Shown piece by piece: positions 33,210-42,931 of a stretch of DNA of 64,000 nt (position 1 is its first letter; each line of letters opens with the position of its first letter). Made by a program: the position numbers and the translations under genes. The DNA comes from Paraburkholderia graminis C4D1M (GTDB lineage Bacteria; Pseudomonadota; Gammaproteobacteria; Burkholderiales; Burkholderiaceae): NCBI RefSeq assembly GCF_000172415.1, contig NZ_ABLD01000016.1, positions 62,001 to 126,000 of the forward strand, read 5' to 3'. A model generated the notes under the pieces. It saw only the letters and a program-made list of their open reading frames with translations, was not told the origin of the DNA and did no database searches.

Positions 33210-33953
33210 ATGAACACGACAACAAACGCCCAGATCGCCATCGTGACCGGCGCCTCGCGCGGCATCGGCGCGGCCATCGCACGCCGTCTGTCGAACGACG
33301 GTTTCGCCGTCGTCGTCAATTACGCGGCAAGCTCGAACGAAGCCGAAGCGCTCGTCGCCGAACTGAAGGCGGCGGGCGGCCGGGCGATCGCGGTCAAGGC
33401 GGACGTGTCGAAAGCCGGCGACGTGCGCCGCATGTTCGAGACAGCCGAGCAGCAACTGGGAAAGGTCGACGTGCTGGTCAACAACGCGGGCGTGATCCAG
33501 CCGACGCCGCTTGCCGACACCAGTGACGAGCTGTACGACCGCACGTTCGACATCAACGTGCGCGGCACTTTCAACACGCTGCGCGAAGCGGCGGGCCGCA
33601 TGAACGGCGGCGGGCGCATCGTCAACTTTTCGAGCACGACCGTCGCGCTGAACATGCCGGGTTACGCGATTTACAGCGCGACGAAGGCGGCGGTCGAAAC
33701 GTTCACGCACGTTTTCGCGAAGGAACTGCGCGGGCGCAACATCACCGTGAACGCGGTCGCGCCGGGGCCGGTCGCGACGTCGCTCTTTTTCGACGGCAAG
33801 ACCCAGGAGCAGATCCAGCACTTCGCGAAGATGCCGCCGCTCGAGCGCCTCGGGCAACCGGAGGATATTGCTTCGGTGGTGGCGTTCCTCGCGAGTTCGC
33901 AGGCCGGCTGGGTCAACGGCCAGGTATTGCGCGCGAACGGCGGGCTGGCTTGA
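33210..33953 (+). CDS. Short-chain dehydrogenase/reductase (3-oxoacyl-ACP reductase-like)
   Basis: A 247-residue classical SDR. TGASRGIG (residues 13-20) binds NAD(P), NNAG is at 91-94, and the catalytic Ser near 141-142 (FSSTT) and Y155-x3-K159 (YSATK) are present. The C-terminus ends in a GQVLRANGGLA substrate-loop segment typical of FabG-like enzymes. The reaction is carbonyl reduction or alcohol oxidation; the substrate is unknown. AAGGAAA precedes the ATG. It is divergent from a LysR gene. Confidence 0.9.
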   Translation: MNTTTNAQIAIVTGASRGIGAAIARRLSNDGFAVVVNYAASSNEAEALVAELKAAGGRAIAVKADVSKAGDVRRMFETAEQQLGKVDVLVNNAGVIQPTPLADTSDELYDRTFDINVRGTFNTLREAAGRMNGGGRIVNFSSTTVALNMPGYAIYSATKAAVETFTHVFAKELRGRNITVNAVAPGPVATSLFFDGKTQEQIQHFAKMPPLERLGQPEDIASVVAFLASSQAGWVNGQVLRANGGLA

Positions 33954-33960
33954 GGATTGG

Positions 33961-33988
33961 GCATTGAGGGTTGAGCATTGAGGGTTGA
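33961..33988. repeat. 14-base tandem duplication after an SDR gene
   Basis: GCATTGAGGGTTGA occurs twice exactly in tandem, starting eight bases after the SDR stop codon. A related TTGAGGATTGG lies at the stop itself. Confidence 0.8.
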
Positions 33989-34064
33989 GGCGCGCGTTGG
34001 TTTCGGGCGCTGCGGAAGCGGCGCCGGCAACCAACGCACCTAAAAAGCGCCCCGACTCGCCCGC

Positions 34065-35090
34065 TTAAACCGCTTTCGGATTGCGCTCGGCGAATCCTTC
34101 CTGATGCCAGTACGGATAAGCGGGCCGCACCGCGCTCGCCGCATCGAGCCGCGCGACCTGCTCGGGCGTCAGATTCCAGCCGACCGCGCCCAGGTTCTGC
34201 CGCAACTGCTCTTCATTGCGAGCGCCGATCAACACCGTCGACACGGTCGGGCGCTGCAACAGCCAGTTCAACGCAATCTGCGGGACGGTCTTGCCGGTTT
34301 CGACGGCGATCTCGTCGATTGCGTCGAGCACCCGGAACAGGTAGTCCTCCGGCACCGGCGGGCCCATGTCGGCGGTCTTGTGTAAGCGGCTCTGCTGCGG
34401 CAGCGGCTGGCCGCGCTTGATCTTGCCCGTCAGACGTCCCCAGCCGAGCGGGCTCCACACCACCGCGCCCACGCCCTGATCGATGCCGAGCGGCATCAGC
34501 TCCCACTCGTAATCGCGGCCGACGAGCGAGTAATACGTCTGGTTCGCGACGTAGCGCGGATAGCCGTAGCGGTCGGCGGTATCGAGCGACTTCATCAGAT
34601 GCCAGCCGGAAAAGTTCGACACGCCCGTGTAGCGGATCTTGCCCGCGCGCACGAGGTCGTCGAGCGTGGACAGCACTTCGGCGACCGGCGTACGGGCGTC
34701 GAAACCGTGCAGCTGAAAGAGGTCGATGTAGTCGGTTTGCAGGCGCTTGAGCGCCGCGTCGACCGCCTGAATCAGATGAAAGCGCGACGAGCCCACGTTG
34801 TTCGGGCCGTCGTCGAAACGAAAGGTCGCCTTGGTCGAGAGGATCGCCTTGTCGCGCTTGCCCTTGAGCGCTTCGCCGAGCACCGACTCGGATGCGCCGC
34901 GCGAATAGATGTCCGCGGTGTCGAACATCGTCACGCCCGCATCGAAACAGATGTCGATCAGACGGCGGGCTTCGGCGACGTCGGTCGCGCCCCACGCCTC
35001 AAAAAATTCGCCCTTGCCGCCGAACGTCCCCGTGCCGAAACTCAGCACCGGCACCTTGAAACCGGAAGCACCCAGATGTCTGTATTCCAT
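34065..35090 (-). CDS. Aldo/keto reductase
   Basis: A 341-residue TIM-barrel NADPH-dependent reductase. The active-site pattern is visible: D and Y in FDTADIYSRGASE, K in ILSTKATF, and H in LFQLHGFD. Later VSNFSGWHL and the NADPH-binding loop VLIGARNEEQLRQN match the family. The substrate is unknown; the length fits YajO/MgrA-like AKRs. The start at ATG 35090 has GGAG about nine bases upstream. Confidence 0.92.
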   Translation of the reverse strand: MEYRHLGASGFKVPVLSFGTGTFGGKGEFFEAWGATDVAEARRLIDICFDAGVTMFDTADIYSRGASESVLGEALKGKRDKAILSTKATFRFDDGPNNVGSSRFHLIQAVDAALKRLQTDYIDLFQLHGFDARTPVAEVLSTLDDLVRAGKIRYTGVSNFSGWHLMKSLDTADRYGYPRYVANQTYYSLVGRDYEWELMPLGIDQGVGAVVWSPLGWGRLTGKIKRGQPLPQQSRLHKTADMGPPVPEDYLFRVLDAIDEIAVETGKTVPQIALNWLLQRPTVSTVLIGARNEEQLRQNLGAVGWNLTPEQVARLDAASAVRPAYPYWHQEGFAERNPKAV

Positions 35091-35185
35091 TGATGAATCT
35101 CCGTGGCATAGCCGTCGTTTGAACGGAGGTTCAGTTTACGCCGGTCGGCGCGGACGCGTCGCCGGCGTCGCCCGCCTCCGCAAAC

Positions 35186-35755
35186 TCAGTGCGCTGCTGC
35201 CGGCAGATGCTTGCGTTGCGCCAGTTCCTGCGCCATCGCGTAATGCTCCTGCAGAACAGGCAACGCCTTCTTCGCCGCATCCTTCAACTGCGGATCGCGG
35301 CCCGAGGCGATTTCCGCCTGGAACGCCGACAGCGCCTTCTGCTCGCCGGCCAGCGCGACCTGCTCGATATAGGTCTTGTCGAACTCGGCGCCGCGCAGGT
35401 TGTTGATGCTCGCCAGCACTGCCGTGTCCGGGTCGTTCTTCGGCACGTCGACGCCGCGCGGGCTGGCCGCGCGCAGTGCGTCGGTGATTTTGGCGTTGTC
35501 GGCCGAGACGCGCTCGGCGAACGCCTTCACGTCGCGGTCGGTCGAGCGCGACGTCGCGATGCGCGCGGCATCGCGTTGCGTGGCGACGGCCTGCGTGCCC
35601 TCGGCGATGAACGTCTGGTCGGCGGCGTGCAGACGGCCCGCGTCCGGCGCGGCGGCGGGCGCCGTCTGGGCGCTGGCCGTCGTGGCGGAAGCGGCGAGCA
35701 TCAGCAGACTGGCCATGCAGGCGCTCGTGATGGTGGCGAGAGGCAAGCGGGTCAT
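35186..35755 (-). CDS. Secreted DUF4142 protein
   Basis: A 189-residue exported protein. The signal peptide runs to about residue 30 (ASATTASAQ), followed by a helical DUF4142 domain with DQTFIAEGTQAVATQRDAARIA, AERVSADNAKI and FDKTYIEQVALAGEQKAL segments. Members are periplasmic four-helix, ferritin-like proteins of unknown role. The start is ATG 35755 with an AGGAG site five bases away; the longer open frame upstream lacks signal character. Confidence 0.9.
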   Translation of the reverse strand: MTRLPLATITSACMASLLMLAASATTASAQTAPAAAPDAGRLHAADQTFIAEGTQAVATQRDAARIATSRSTDRDVKAFAERVSADNAKITDALRAASPRGVDVPKNDPDTAVLASINNLRGAEFDKTYIEQVALAGEQKALSAFQAEIASGRDPQLKDAAKKALPVLQEHYAMAQELAQRKHLPAAAH

Positions 35756-36124
35756 ACGTTCTCCTTGGATTGGAAGCGAAACGGCAACGATGCGGCGCGC
35801 GAGGACATGTGAGCGCGAGATGCCGCGGCCGGCTCGTCTGCTGCCGTGAAGCGCCGCAAAGCGCCGCATTCGATCGTCGGAAAAAATTCTAGAAGCCGCG
35901 CCCGATGCCATGTGATACGACGCTGTCGCTTGTGTAACGTTAGGTAACCTTCACACGAATGCCGTCCGCTTGTGAGCGAAAACCGCGTGCACCCAGGGAT
36001 TGCCAGCAAAAGCCGGCGAGCCGCTGAATTTTTCGGCAGCCGCGCCGATAACAGAAAGTAAGAAGCGCGTCGGCATCAACCAACGCAAGCGCGCGCCCAC
36101 GCACCGCAATCCCGGAGAGATTCG
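35756..36124. other. Intergenic region between divergent DUF4142 and cheV genes
   Basis: A 369-base gap holding both promoters. GTAACG/TAGGTAACCT-type short symmetries lie near 35935-35950. I see no gene in it. Confidence 0.5.
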
Positions 36125-37099
36125 ATGGCAGTAGATAACCGCGCGCACGACGAACGCACCAACCTGACCAGTTCCAACAAATTCGAGTTGCTGCTGTACC
36201 GTCTCGGCTCGGTGCCCGGCAGCGACGCGCACGAGCTTTACGGCATCAACGTGTTCAAGGTGCGCGAAATTTCGACGATGCCGCCGGTCACGCCGATCGC
36301 CGGTTCGTCGCCGTTCGTGATGGGCGCCGTCGATATTCGCGGGCAGATCATTCCCGTGATCGACCTGCCGCGGCTGATGGGCTGCGAGCCCACGCGCGGC
36401 CTGAACATCCTGCTCGTCACCGAATTCGCGCGCTCGACGCAGGCGTTCGCGGTCGAGGAAGTCGACGACATCGTGCGCCTCGAATGGAATCAGGTGCTGT
36501 CCGCGGAAGGCGCGGCCGGCGGCAATCTCGTCACGAGCATTGCGCGGATCGACGGCAATACGGGCGACTCGCGGCTCGCGCAGGTGATCGACGTCGAGCA
36601 GGTGCTGCGCGACGTGTTCCCGTCGCAGCATCCGAGCGTGGACCCGACGTCGGTGGGCGATGCGCTGGGCATTCGCCCGGGCGCGAAGATTCTTGCCGCC
36701 GACGACTCCGGCTTCGCCCGCAAGCTGATCGAGCAGGCGTTGACCGCGATCGGCGCCGAGTTCGTGATGACCAAGACCGGCGAAGAGGCGTGGCAGACCT
36801 TGCAGCAGGTCGCGGAAGAAGCCGAGGCCAACGGCGTGCGCGTGAAGGACAGCATCGCGCTGGTGCTGACCGACCTCGAGATGCCCGAGATGGACGGCTT
36901 CATGCTGACGCGCCAGATCAAGGCGGATGAGCGGATGCGCGACGTTCCGGTGATCATCCATTCATCGCTGACGGGCGCGGCGAACGAGGCGCATGTGAAG
37001 AACGCCGGCGCGAACGGCTATGTCGCCAAGTTCCAGGCGGGCGAGCTCGCGCATGCGATACGTACTGCGCTGATGTCCGCGGCTGAGGCTGCTGCGTGA
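36125..37099 (+). CDS. cheV: Chemotaxis coupling protein CheV (CheW-REC)
   Basis: A 324-residue cytosolic chemotaxis adaptor. The CheW-like domain spans about 20-170 (ELYGINVFKVREI, GAVDIRGQIIPVIDLP). A receiver domain follows from about 186 to 310. The receiver has the acidic pair D193-D194, the phospho-acceptor D250 in LTDLEMPEMDG, and the conserved Lys in YVAKF near 301, so it should be phosphorylatable by CheA. CheV couples receptors to CheA and helps adaptation. No other che genes are near. GGAGAG precedes the ATG. Confidence 0.95.
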   Translation: MAVDNRAHDERTNLTSSNKFELLLYRLGSVPGSDAHELYGINVFKVREISTMPPVTPIAGSSPFVMGAVDIRGQIIPVIDLPRLMGCEPTRGLNILLVTEFARSTQAFAVEEVDDIVRLEWNQVLSAEGAAGGNLVTSIARIDGNTGDSRLAQVIDVEQVLRDVFPSQHPSVDPTSVGDALGIRPGAKILAADDSGFARKLIEQALTAIGAEFVMTKTGEEAWQTLQQVAEEAEANGVRVKDSIALVLTDLEMPEMDGFMLTRQIKADERMRDVPVIIHSSLTGAANEAHVKNAGANGYVAKFQAGELAHAIRTALMSAAEAAA

Positions 37100-37108
37100 C
37101 GATGTGAG

Positions 37109-37124
37109 GCGGCCGCGCGGCCGC
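37109..37124. terminator. GC-only palindrome between cheV and asparaginase genes
   Basis: GCGGCCGCGCGGCCGC is self-complementary over 16 bases, 10 bases after the cheV stop, in the gap of convergent genes. It could fold as a hairpin terminator; no T-run is seen. Confidence 0.4.
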
Positions 37125-37160
37125 GCCGCGCCGAGCCAGCACTAACGACGCGCACCCGCC

Positions 37161-38255
37161 TTATCGAGCCGCTGCGAGCGCAACCGAAAACACGACGCGG
37201 CTCGTCGCGACGCCCATCGTGTTGAGCGTTCTGGGCGCATGAAAAGCGTCGAGCTTCGCGCGCTGTCCGGCCGTGCCGATATCGAGCAGCGCGAGCACTT
37301 CGGCGACCACCGCGTATAGCACGCTGACGTTGCCATCCTCGACTTTCACCGCGATGCCGAGCGCGCCTTGCGCGCCCTCCTTGCCTGTGTGCGCCGCCGT
37401 CTGCTTCGACGCGCGCACGCCGATCGCATAACTGCCGTCTGCACCGAGCTTGCCGACCAGCGCGCCTTCGAACGCGTTCATCAGCAGCGTGCAAAAGCGG
37501 CCCTCTCCTGCCACCAGTTCCGGATAAGCCGTCATCGCACGATAGATGCGCGCGAGCGCCGCTGTGCGCGAAGTAGGCTCAGCGATGGACGCGCCGGAGG
37601 ACACTTCATCCTCGGCAGCGGCCAGCTTGACGAAGAGTCGCGCAAGACGGTCCAGCGCGAAGGCCGGCGTGGGCAGATTGCATCCGTCGATCGCCCATTG
37701 CACGCCCTCGTCCGGCAGATCGCAGACGTTGGCGACCGTGTGCTTCACGCGCACTTGCAACGGGTGATCCGGCTCTTCGTAACCGCTCAGCGCGGCGCCG
37801 ATCGAACGCGCGCCGGCGAGCATGCCCGCGTGCTTGCCCGAACAGTTGCTGCACACCGCGCCCGGCTTGAAATCGCGTTTGATCCAGTCCGCGTACACGG
37901 CATCGGAGAGCGGCGGATGACCGCCGCAGCGAAGATCCGCTTCGCTTGCCTGCGCCTTGGCGAGCATGCCGCGCGCACGTTCGATGTGACGCGGCTCGCT
38001 GCTGTGCGACGCGCACATCAGCGCGAGGTCCGCATCGTCGAAACCGAAGCGCTCCAGCGCGCCGGTTTCCAGCACCGCGAGCGCTTGCGCCGGCTTGGCC
38101 GCGGAACGCGCCAAGGTCACGCGCGACGGATCGCCGAACGAATACAGCAGGCGGCCGGCGGCATCGACAACCGCGACATGCGCGCGGTGCGTGTTTTCAA
38201 CAGAATTGCCGCGATAAACGGTCGCCGCGATCGGCTCCGTGGTGTGCAGACTCAT
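37161..38255 (-). CDS. Rhizobium etli-type (class 3) L-asparaginase
   Basis: A 364-residue enzyme hydrolysing asparagine to aspartate and ammonia, of the ReAII family unrelated to the E. coli type. Family residues line up with a constant offset: the Ser-x-x-Lys pair S51/K54 in ARSAAKPAQ, zinc-site C138 and K141 in CSNCSGKH, and C192 in DGCNLPTPAF. The SSEPRHIE segment is also typical. The start is ATG 38255 because GAGGAG is seven bases upstream; the ATG at 38261 is only one base from it. Confidence 0.9.
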   Translation of the reverse strand: MSLHTTEPIAATVYRGNSVENTHRAHVAVVDAAGRLLYSFGDPSRVTLARSAAKPAQALAVLETGALERFGFDDADLALMCASHSSEPRHIERARGMLAKAQASEADLRCGGHPPLSDAVYADWIKRDFKPGAVCSNCSGKHAGMLAGARSIGAALSGYEEPDHPLQVRVKHTVANVCDLPDEGVQWAIDGCNLPTPAFALDRLARLFVKLAAAEDEVSSGASIAEPTSRTAALARIYRAMTAYPELVAGEGRFCTLLMNAFEGALVGKLGADGSYAIGVRASKQTAAHTGKEGAQGALGIAVKVEDGNVSVLYAVVAEVLALLDIGTAGQRAKLDAFHAPRTLNTMGVATSRVVFSVALAAAR

Positions 38256-38354
38256 GCGCATTCTCCTCGTGATCGCGCGAATCGTTGCGCTTGCAAGCAA
38301 GCGTCATATGTCACGCGCTAAGCGCCACGATTCTACGGAACGAGTGCGCGCGCA

Positions 38355-38999
38355 TCAATCGCCGCGAACCGCTGCCTCGCGTTTAAGCTCGGCCACTTGC
38401 GCCTCGAGTTGCTGGATGCGCTCGTCGCGTTCCTGCAGCGCGGCGGCTACATCCGCCGCTTCGAAACGCTGCGGAATATGCTTCGGACAATTGACGTCCC
38501 ACGCGCGCACCGTCATCACGATCACGCGTTCGCCGCGCGCCTTGTAACCCTCGGGCATGAGCTTCGCGAGCAACGCGGGATCGTCGTCGACCACGCGCGC
38601 CTCGCCCCAGATCTTGATGCGCCGGCGATGCGCATAGTCCATCAGAAACAGATGCGCCTTCGGATTTTCCGCGAGATTGCCGGCCGTGATGTACTGCCGG
38701 TTGCCGGCGAAATCCGCGAACGCAATGGTGTGATCGTCGAGCACGCGCAGAAAACCGGCGGGACCGCCGCGATGCTGGATATACGGCTGCCCTTCCGAGC
38801 TGACGGTCGCAAGAAACACGCTCGTCTGCTGCTCGATGAAACCCGCGACGTCGGGCGTGAGACGCGTCTGCCAGCCGTGTTCTTCTTCCATGCGCGCGTA
38901 CGCGTCGCGCGAACCGTTGCGGCTTTGCAATGCCTTGACCGTGGGCGTGAACGCGATGTCGCTCGGATAAGCGTGCTGGTGCGAGTCAGGGTGTGTCAT
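38355..38999 (-). CDS. FMN-binding pyridoxamine-phosphate-oxidase-like protein
   Basis: A 214-residue split-barrel flavin-binding protein. Segments such as FLATVSSEGQPYIQHRGGPAGFLRV, FADFAGNRQYITAGNL and RRRIKIWGEARVV are typical of the PNPOx-related group. The C-terminus adds a short coiled coil (ERDERIQQLEAQVAELKRE). Role unknown; likely a flavin-dependent reductase. The start is ATG 38999 with AGGAG seven bases upstream. It lies 99 bases upstream of the asparaginase gene on the same strand. Confidence 0.85.
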   Translation of the reverse strand: MTHPDSHQHAYPSDIAFTPTVKALQSRNGSRDAYARMEEEHGWQTRLTPDVAGFIEQQTSVFLATVSSEGQPYIQHRGGPAGFLRVLDDHTIAFADFAGNRQYITAGNLAENPKAHLFLMDYAHRRRIKIWGEARVVDDDPALLAKLMPEGYKARGERVIVMTVRAWDVNCPKHIPQRFEAADVAAALQERDERIQQLEAQVAELKREAAVRGD

Positions 39000-39118
39000 G
39001 AAGCGGCTCCTTGGCGGGCATTCCCGCAAGTGACGCGCTCAACCTTACGCGCATGAGCCGTGGCGCGGTAGCCGGCCTGAACGAGAAGCCGGTTCTCATC
39101 GAACGAGAATAGCGCGTC

Positions 39119-39203
39119 GTGCCAGGCCGCGTGCCGTGCAAAGCCGCGTGCCGTGCCAGGCCGCGTGCCGTGCCAGGCCGCGCGCCGTGCAAAGCCGCGT
39201 GCC
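39119..39203. repeat. Five copies of a 17-base tandem repeat at an MFS stop codon
   Basis: Five adjacent 17-base units of the form GTGCCAGGCCGCGTGCC (two copies have CAAAG for CCAGG, one has CGC for CGT) run from 39119 to 39203. They stop two bases before the TCA that is the MFS stop on the minus strand. There are no spacers, so it is not a CRISPR array. Confidence 0.9.
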
Positions 39204-39205
39204 GC

Positions 39206-40477
39206 TCAGGCGCTCGGCGCCAGTTCCTCTTCGCGTTCGAGCGAACGCGTGTTCCTCAGTTCGGGGAAGAGCTTCATCCACAGCAAGGCGACCGTGATCG
39301 TCGCGATGCCGCCGACCAGCACCGCCGTTCTCGCGCCCCACCAGCCGGCGGTGATACCCGATTCGAATTCACCCAATTGATTCGATGTGCCAATGAAAAG
39401 CGAATTGACCGCACTCACGCGTCCGAGCATTTCATCCGGCGTGCGAAGCTGCACGAGCGACAGACGCACGACGACGCTGATGGTGTCCGACGCGCCGAGC
39501 GCCATCAGCGCGAGCAGCGACACGATGAACTGATGCGACATGCCGAACACGAGCGTCGCCACGCCGAACGCGATCACGCCGCCGAACATCGCCGCGCCCG
39601 GCCGGTTGCGCAGCGGAAAATGCGCGAGCCAGATGGTGCCCGCGAGCGCGCCGATCGCGGTGCCCGAGCGCAACAGGCCGAGCCCGAGCGGCCCGGCATG
39701 CAGCACATCGCGTGCGAACACCGGCAACAGCGCGGTCGCGCCGCCGAACAGCACCGCGAACAGATCGAGCGACAACGCGCCGAGTATCACCGGTTGCTTG
39801 CGAATGAACGCGATGCCGGAGAACACCGATTCGAGCGTGACGGGCGCGCGGCTCGCCGGCTTCGCGCGCAGCGGAATGCCCCACACGGCTGTGGCCGCGG
39901 CGGTGAACGACAGCGTGCACGCGAGATAAGCGGCGCCCGGACCGATGCCGTAAAGCAGACCGCCGAGCGCGGGACCGGCGATCTGCGCGGTCTGGTTCGC
40001 CGAGGTCGCCCACGCCGTCGCCTTCGGCAATTGCCCGCGCGGCACGACGCCGGGCAGCAACGACGCGACCGCCGGCGATTCGAAGGCGCGCGCCGCGCCC
40101 ACGCAGGCAGCGAGCACGTAGATCACGGGTGCGCTGATCCATCCGCCGAAGGTGCCCCACGCGAACAGCAATGCCGCGACGCTTTCGAGGCTTTGACAGA
40201 TGGCCGCGATGCGCCGGCGATCGTAGCGGTCCGCGAAATGGCCGACGACGAGCGTCAGCAGGAACATCGGCAGGAACTGCGCGAGTCCGACGAGGCCGAG
40301 CGCGAACGCGCTGTGCGTGAGCGCGTAGATGTGCCATCCCATCGCGACCGCGAGCATCTGAAACGACAGCGACGAGAGAATGCGCGTGCACCAGAAGCGT
40401 TGAAACGCCGGTTGCTTCGGCAGGCTGACGGTGGAGGAATCGGCGGTGTCGCTGGAGTCGGTTGGAACGGGAGGCAT
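39206..40477 (-). CDS. EntS-like MFS exporter
   Basis: A 423-residue inner-membrane MFS protein resembling enterobactin exporters: GLVGLAQFLPMFLLTLVVGHFADRYDRRR is the family's diagnostic A-loop region. It diverges from a TonB-dependent siderophore receptor with a strong Fur box between, so siderophore export in iron starvation is likely. The start at ATG 40477 has no clear ribosome-binding site. The gene's 3' end abuts a tandem repeat. Confidence 0.85.
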   Translation of the reverse strand: MPPVPTDSSDTADSSTVSLPKQPAFQRFWCTRILSSLSFQMLAVAMGWHIYALTHSAFALGLVGLAQFLPMFLLTLVVGHFADRYDRRRIAAICQSLESVAALLFAWGTFGGWISAPVIYVLAACVGAARAFESPAVASLLPGVVPRGQLPKATAWATSANQTAQIAGPALGGLLYGIGPGAAYLACTLSFTAAATAVWGIPLRAKPASRAPVTLESVFSGIAFIRKQPVILGALSLDLFAVLFGGATALLPVFARDVLHAGPLGLGLLRSGTAIGALAGTIWLAHFPLRNRPGAAMFGGVIAFGVATLVFGMSHQFIVSLLALMALGASDTISVVVRLSLVQLRTPDEMLGRVSAVNSLFIGTSNQLGEFESGITAGWWGARTAVLVGGIATITVALLWMKLFPELRNTRSLEREEELAPSA

Positions 40478-40486
40478 CGAGGTCGT

Positions 40487-40545
40487 GAGTGTTGGCGTGG
40501 CTGACGTGACTGGCGTGGCTGGCGTGAGCGGCGGCTAGTTTAGAG
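40487..40545. repeat. Degenerate short tandem repeat upstream of the EntS-like gene
   Basis: About five imperfect copies of a 9- to 10-base unit GCTGGCGTG (variants GTTGGCGTG, CTGACGTGA) lie just upstream of the exporter's start. Confidence 0.5.
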
Positions 40546-40607
40546 CAACGCAGCCGGTCTTGCTGGCGCGGTGGGCATCCGCGAGTCCGCGTCATTATGT
40601 TTTGATT

Positions 40608-40622
40608 TGATAATCATTCTCA
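40608..40622. promoter_or_regulatory. Fur box
   Basis: TGATAATCATTCTCA matches the 7-1-7 Fur pattern TGATAATnATTATCA with one mismatch, between the divergent EntS-like exporter and a TonB-dependent receptor. Both should be repressed by Fur when iron is plentiful. Confidence 0.8.
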
Positions 40623-40728
40623 TTTACATTATCCTCTCGCATCCTTAATAACAACCGACGCCGCTGAGCTGCCCGGCCGCTCTGGTGCGGGATACGCGTC
40701 GTCCAGGAATCTGTCGTTCAAACCATCC

Positions 40729-42906
40729 ATGCGCTTCGTCAAAACCTCCGTGCCGCCAGGCCGCTTTCGCCGCCGCGGCCTCCGCATTCCCCTTTCGATG
40801 TTGATGTACATGGCGACCGCGCCCGCCGCGATGGCCGCTGCCGCTTCGCCGGATGTCGCGAGCGCCCCGCCCGCCGCCTCGACCGCCGCCCCCACCGAAC
40901 TGCCGGCGGTCGCCGTGCAGGCCGCCGCGCTCGCCGACCCGACCGCCGGTTATCGTCCGCGCACGAGTGAAACCGCGAGCGGCATCGCGACGAAAATCAG
41001 CGACATTCCGCAGTCCGTCGCGGTGGTCAGCTCGAGCGTGATGCAGGACCAGCAGGCGCGCACGCTCGACGACGTGCTCGGCAACGTGAGCGGCATCACG
41101 CAAACGAACACGCTCGGCGGAACGCGCGATGCGTTCATCAAGCGCGGCTTCGGCTCGAACGACGACGGCTCGATTCTCGTCGACGGCATGCGCTCGCCGA
41201 CGCTTCACAACTATCTCGCGACGATCGACCGCGTCGAAGTGCTCAAGGGCCCGGCTTCGCTGCTTTACGGCATTCAGGAGCCAGGCGGCGTGATCAACCT
41301 GATCACGCGCAAACCGGAAGACACTTTTCACGGCTCGGTCTCTGCGAACTACACGAGCCATCGCGGCAGCGGCACGAGCTTCGACCTCACCGGACCGATC
41401 GGCGAAGCGGGCCAGGTCGCGGGCGGCACGCTCGCGTTTCGCCTGACCGGCGAGTACAACACCGCGCGCTACTGGCGCAGCTTCGGACGCCAGCGCGACG
41501 CGCTGATCGCGCCGTCGCTGTCGTGGCACGACGCGAATACGTCGATCGACGTGAGCTACCAGTACGTCGACTACACGACGCCGTTCGACCGCGGCACCGT
41601 CCTCGTCAACGGTCATCCCGACGATGCGCTGCGCTACACGCGCTATGAAGAAGCGTGGGCACAAAACTCAGGCGAGCAGGAAACGCTGCGCGCGAAAATC
41701 GAACACCGCTTTTCCGACGAATGGCGCGTGCGCGCAACCTACGGATGGAGCCGCGACCGCTACGACCAGTACATCACGCGCGCGACGGCGTTCAACAGCA
41801 AGACCGGCATCATGAGCCGCTCGTCGGATGCGAATCTGCAGCGCAACGATTCCGACGAGATCGCGACCGTCGGCGTGCTCGGCAATCTGAAGCTCGGCGG
41901 CATGCGTCACGAGTTGTACGTCGGCGGCGAGTACGAGCGTCAACGCAGCTTCCGCGGCGACACCATACGCGGCAAGGCGGTGTCGGGCTTCGATCTGTTC
42001 GACCCCGTCTATGGACAACTGTCGCCGGGCGGCACGCCGAGCGCGACGCAGAGCGACAGCTTGTCGAAGGTGCATACCTATTCCGTCGTGACGCAGGACA
42101 CGGTTCATCTGACGGACAGGCTGATCGCGGTCGGCGGCCTGCGTTGGGAGAACTGGCAGCAACTGTCGGGCGTGGGCCGTCCGTTCGTGATTGCCGGTCA
42201 CTCGCATGGGCAGGTGTGGTTGCCGCAATTCGGCCTCGTTTACCGGCTCACGCCGGCGCTGTCCGCGTACGCGAACTTCAGCAAATCGTTTGTGCCGAAC
42301 GTCGCCACGCAAGTCAGCGAGCCGCTCGCGCCGGAGCGTGGACGCGTCTATGAAACGGGCCTCAAGTTCGACGCGCACGGCATCACGGGCACGCTCGCCG
42401 TCTATCAGATCGACAAGAACAATGTGGCGGTCACAGTCGGCGATACGACCGAGACGGTGGGCAGCGCGAGGTCGTGCGGCATCGAACTCGATGTGGCCGG
42501 ACGGGTCACGCAGCACGTGAGCGTGATCGGCAGCTATGCGTACACGAACGCAACCGACCGCGACAACGGCACGCGCCTCGTGAACGCGGCGCGCCATACC
42601 GGCAGTGTCTTCGCTGTCTACGACACGATGCTGCCGTATCTGCCGGGGCAATGGCGTTTTGGCGGCGGCGCGCGGCTAGTGAGCAAGCGTCCGGGCGACA
42701 CGGCCAACAGCTTCACGTTGCCGGGTTATGTCGTGGCAGATCTGTTCGCCGCTTATGACACGAAGATCGGCAAGATCCCGACGCATGTGCAACTGAATGT
42801 GAAGAACGTGTTCGACAAAACGTACTATCCGTCGAGCAACAGCAATCTGATTATCGCGGTCGGCGAAGCGCGGCTCGTGATGTTGAATACGACGTTTTCG
42901 TTCTGA
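40729..42906 (+). CDS. TonB-dependent siderophore receptor (FhuE/FpvA type)
   Basis: A 725-residue outer-membrane receptor. A signal peptide (about residues 1-37) is followed by the plug domain with DIPQSVAVVSSSVM, GFGSNDDGSILVDGM and RVEVLKGPASLLYG. A 22-strand barrel then ends in TTFSF, the usual terminal Phe. It imports a ferric siderophore using TonB energy. The upstream Fur box implies iron repression. Convergent with the fhuB-like gene, with a strong terminator between. The start is ATG 40729; its ribosome-binding site is weak. Confidence 0.9.
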   Translation: MRFVKTSVPPGRFRRRGLRIPLSMLMYMATAPAAMAAAASPDVASAPPAASTAAPTELPAVAVQAAALADPTAGYRPRTSETASGIATKISDIPQSVAVVSSSVMQDQQARTLDDVLGNVSGITQTNTLGGTRDAFIKRGFGSNDDGSILVDGMRSPTLHNYLATIDRVEVLKGPASLLYGIQEPGGVINLITRKPEDTFHGSVSANYTSHRGSGTSFDLTGPIGEAGQVAGGTLAFRLTGEYNTARYWRSFGRQRDALIAPSLSWHDANTSIDVSYQYVDYTTPFDRGTVLVNGHPDDALRYTRYEEAWAQNSGEQETLRAKIEHRFSDEWRVRATYGWSRDRYDQYITRATAFNSKTGIMSRSSDANLQRNDSDEIATVGVLGNLKLGGMRHELYVGGEYERQRSFRGDTIRGKAVSGFDLFDPVYGQLSPGGTPSATQSDSLSKVHTYSVVTQDTVHLTDRLIAVGGLRWENWQQLSGVGRPFVIAGHSHGQVWLPQFGLVYRLTPALSAYANFSKSFVPNVATQVSEPLAPERGRVYETGLKFDAHGITGTLAVYQIDKNNVAVTVGDTTETVGSARSCGIELDVAGRVTQHVSVIGSYAYTNATDRDNGTRLVNAARHTGSVFAVYDTMLPYLPGQWRFGGGARLVSKRPGDTANSFTLPGYVVADLFAAYDTKIGKIPTHVQLNVKNVFDKTYYPSSNSNLIIAVGEARLVMLNTTFSF

Positions 42907-42931
42907 CGCAGCGGGGTTCGTCGAGAGTCAT

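Noticed and set aside
39119..39203. Possible CRISPR array
   Set aside because: Units are 17 bases in direct tandem, with no spacers and no cas genes nearby.
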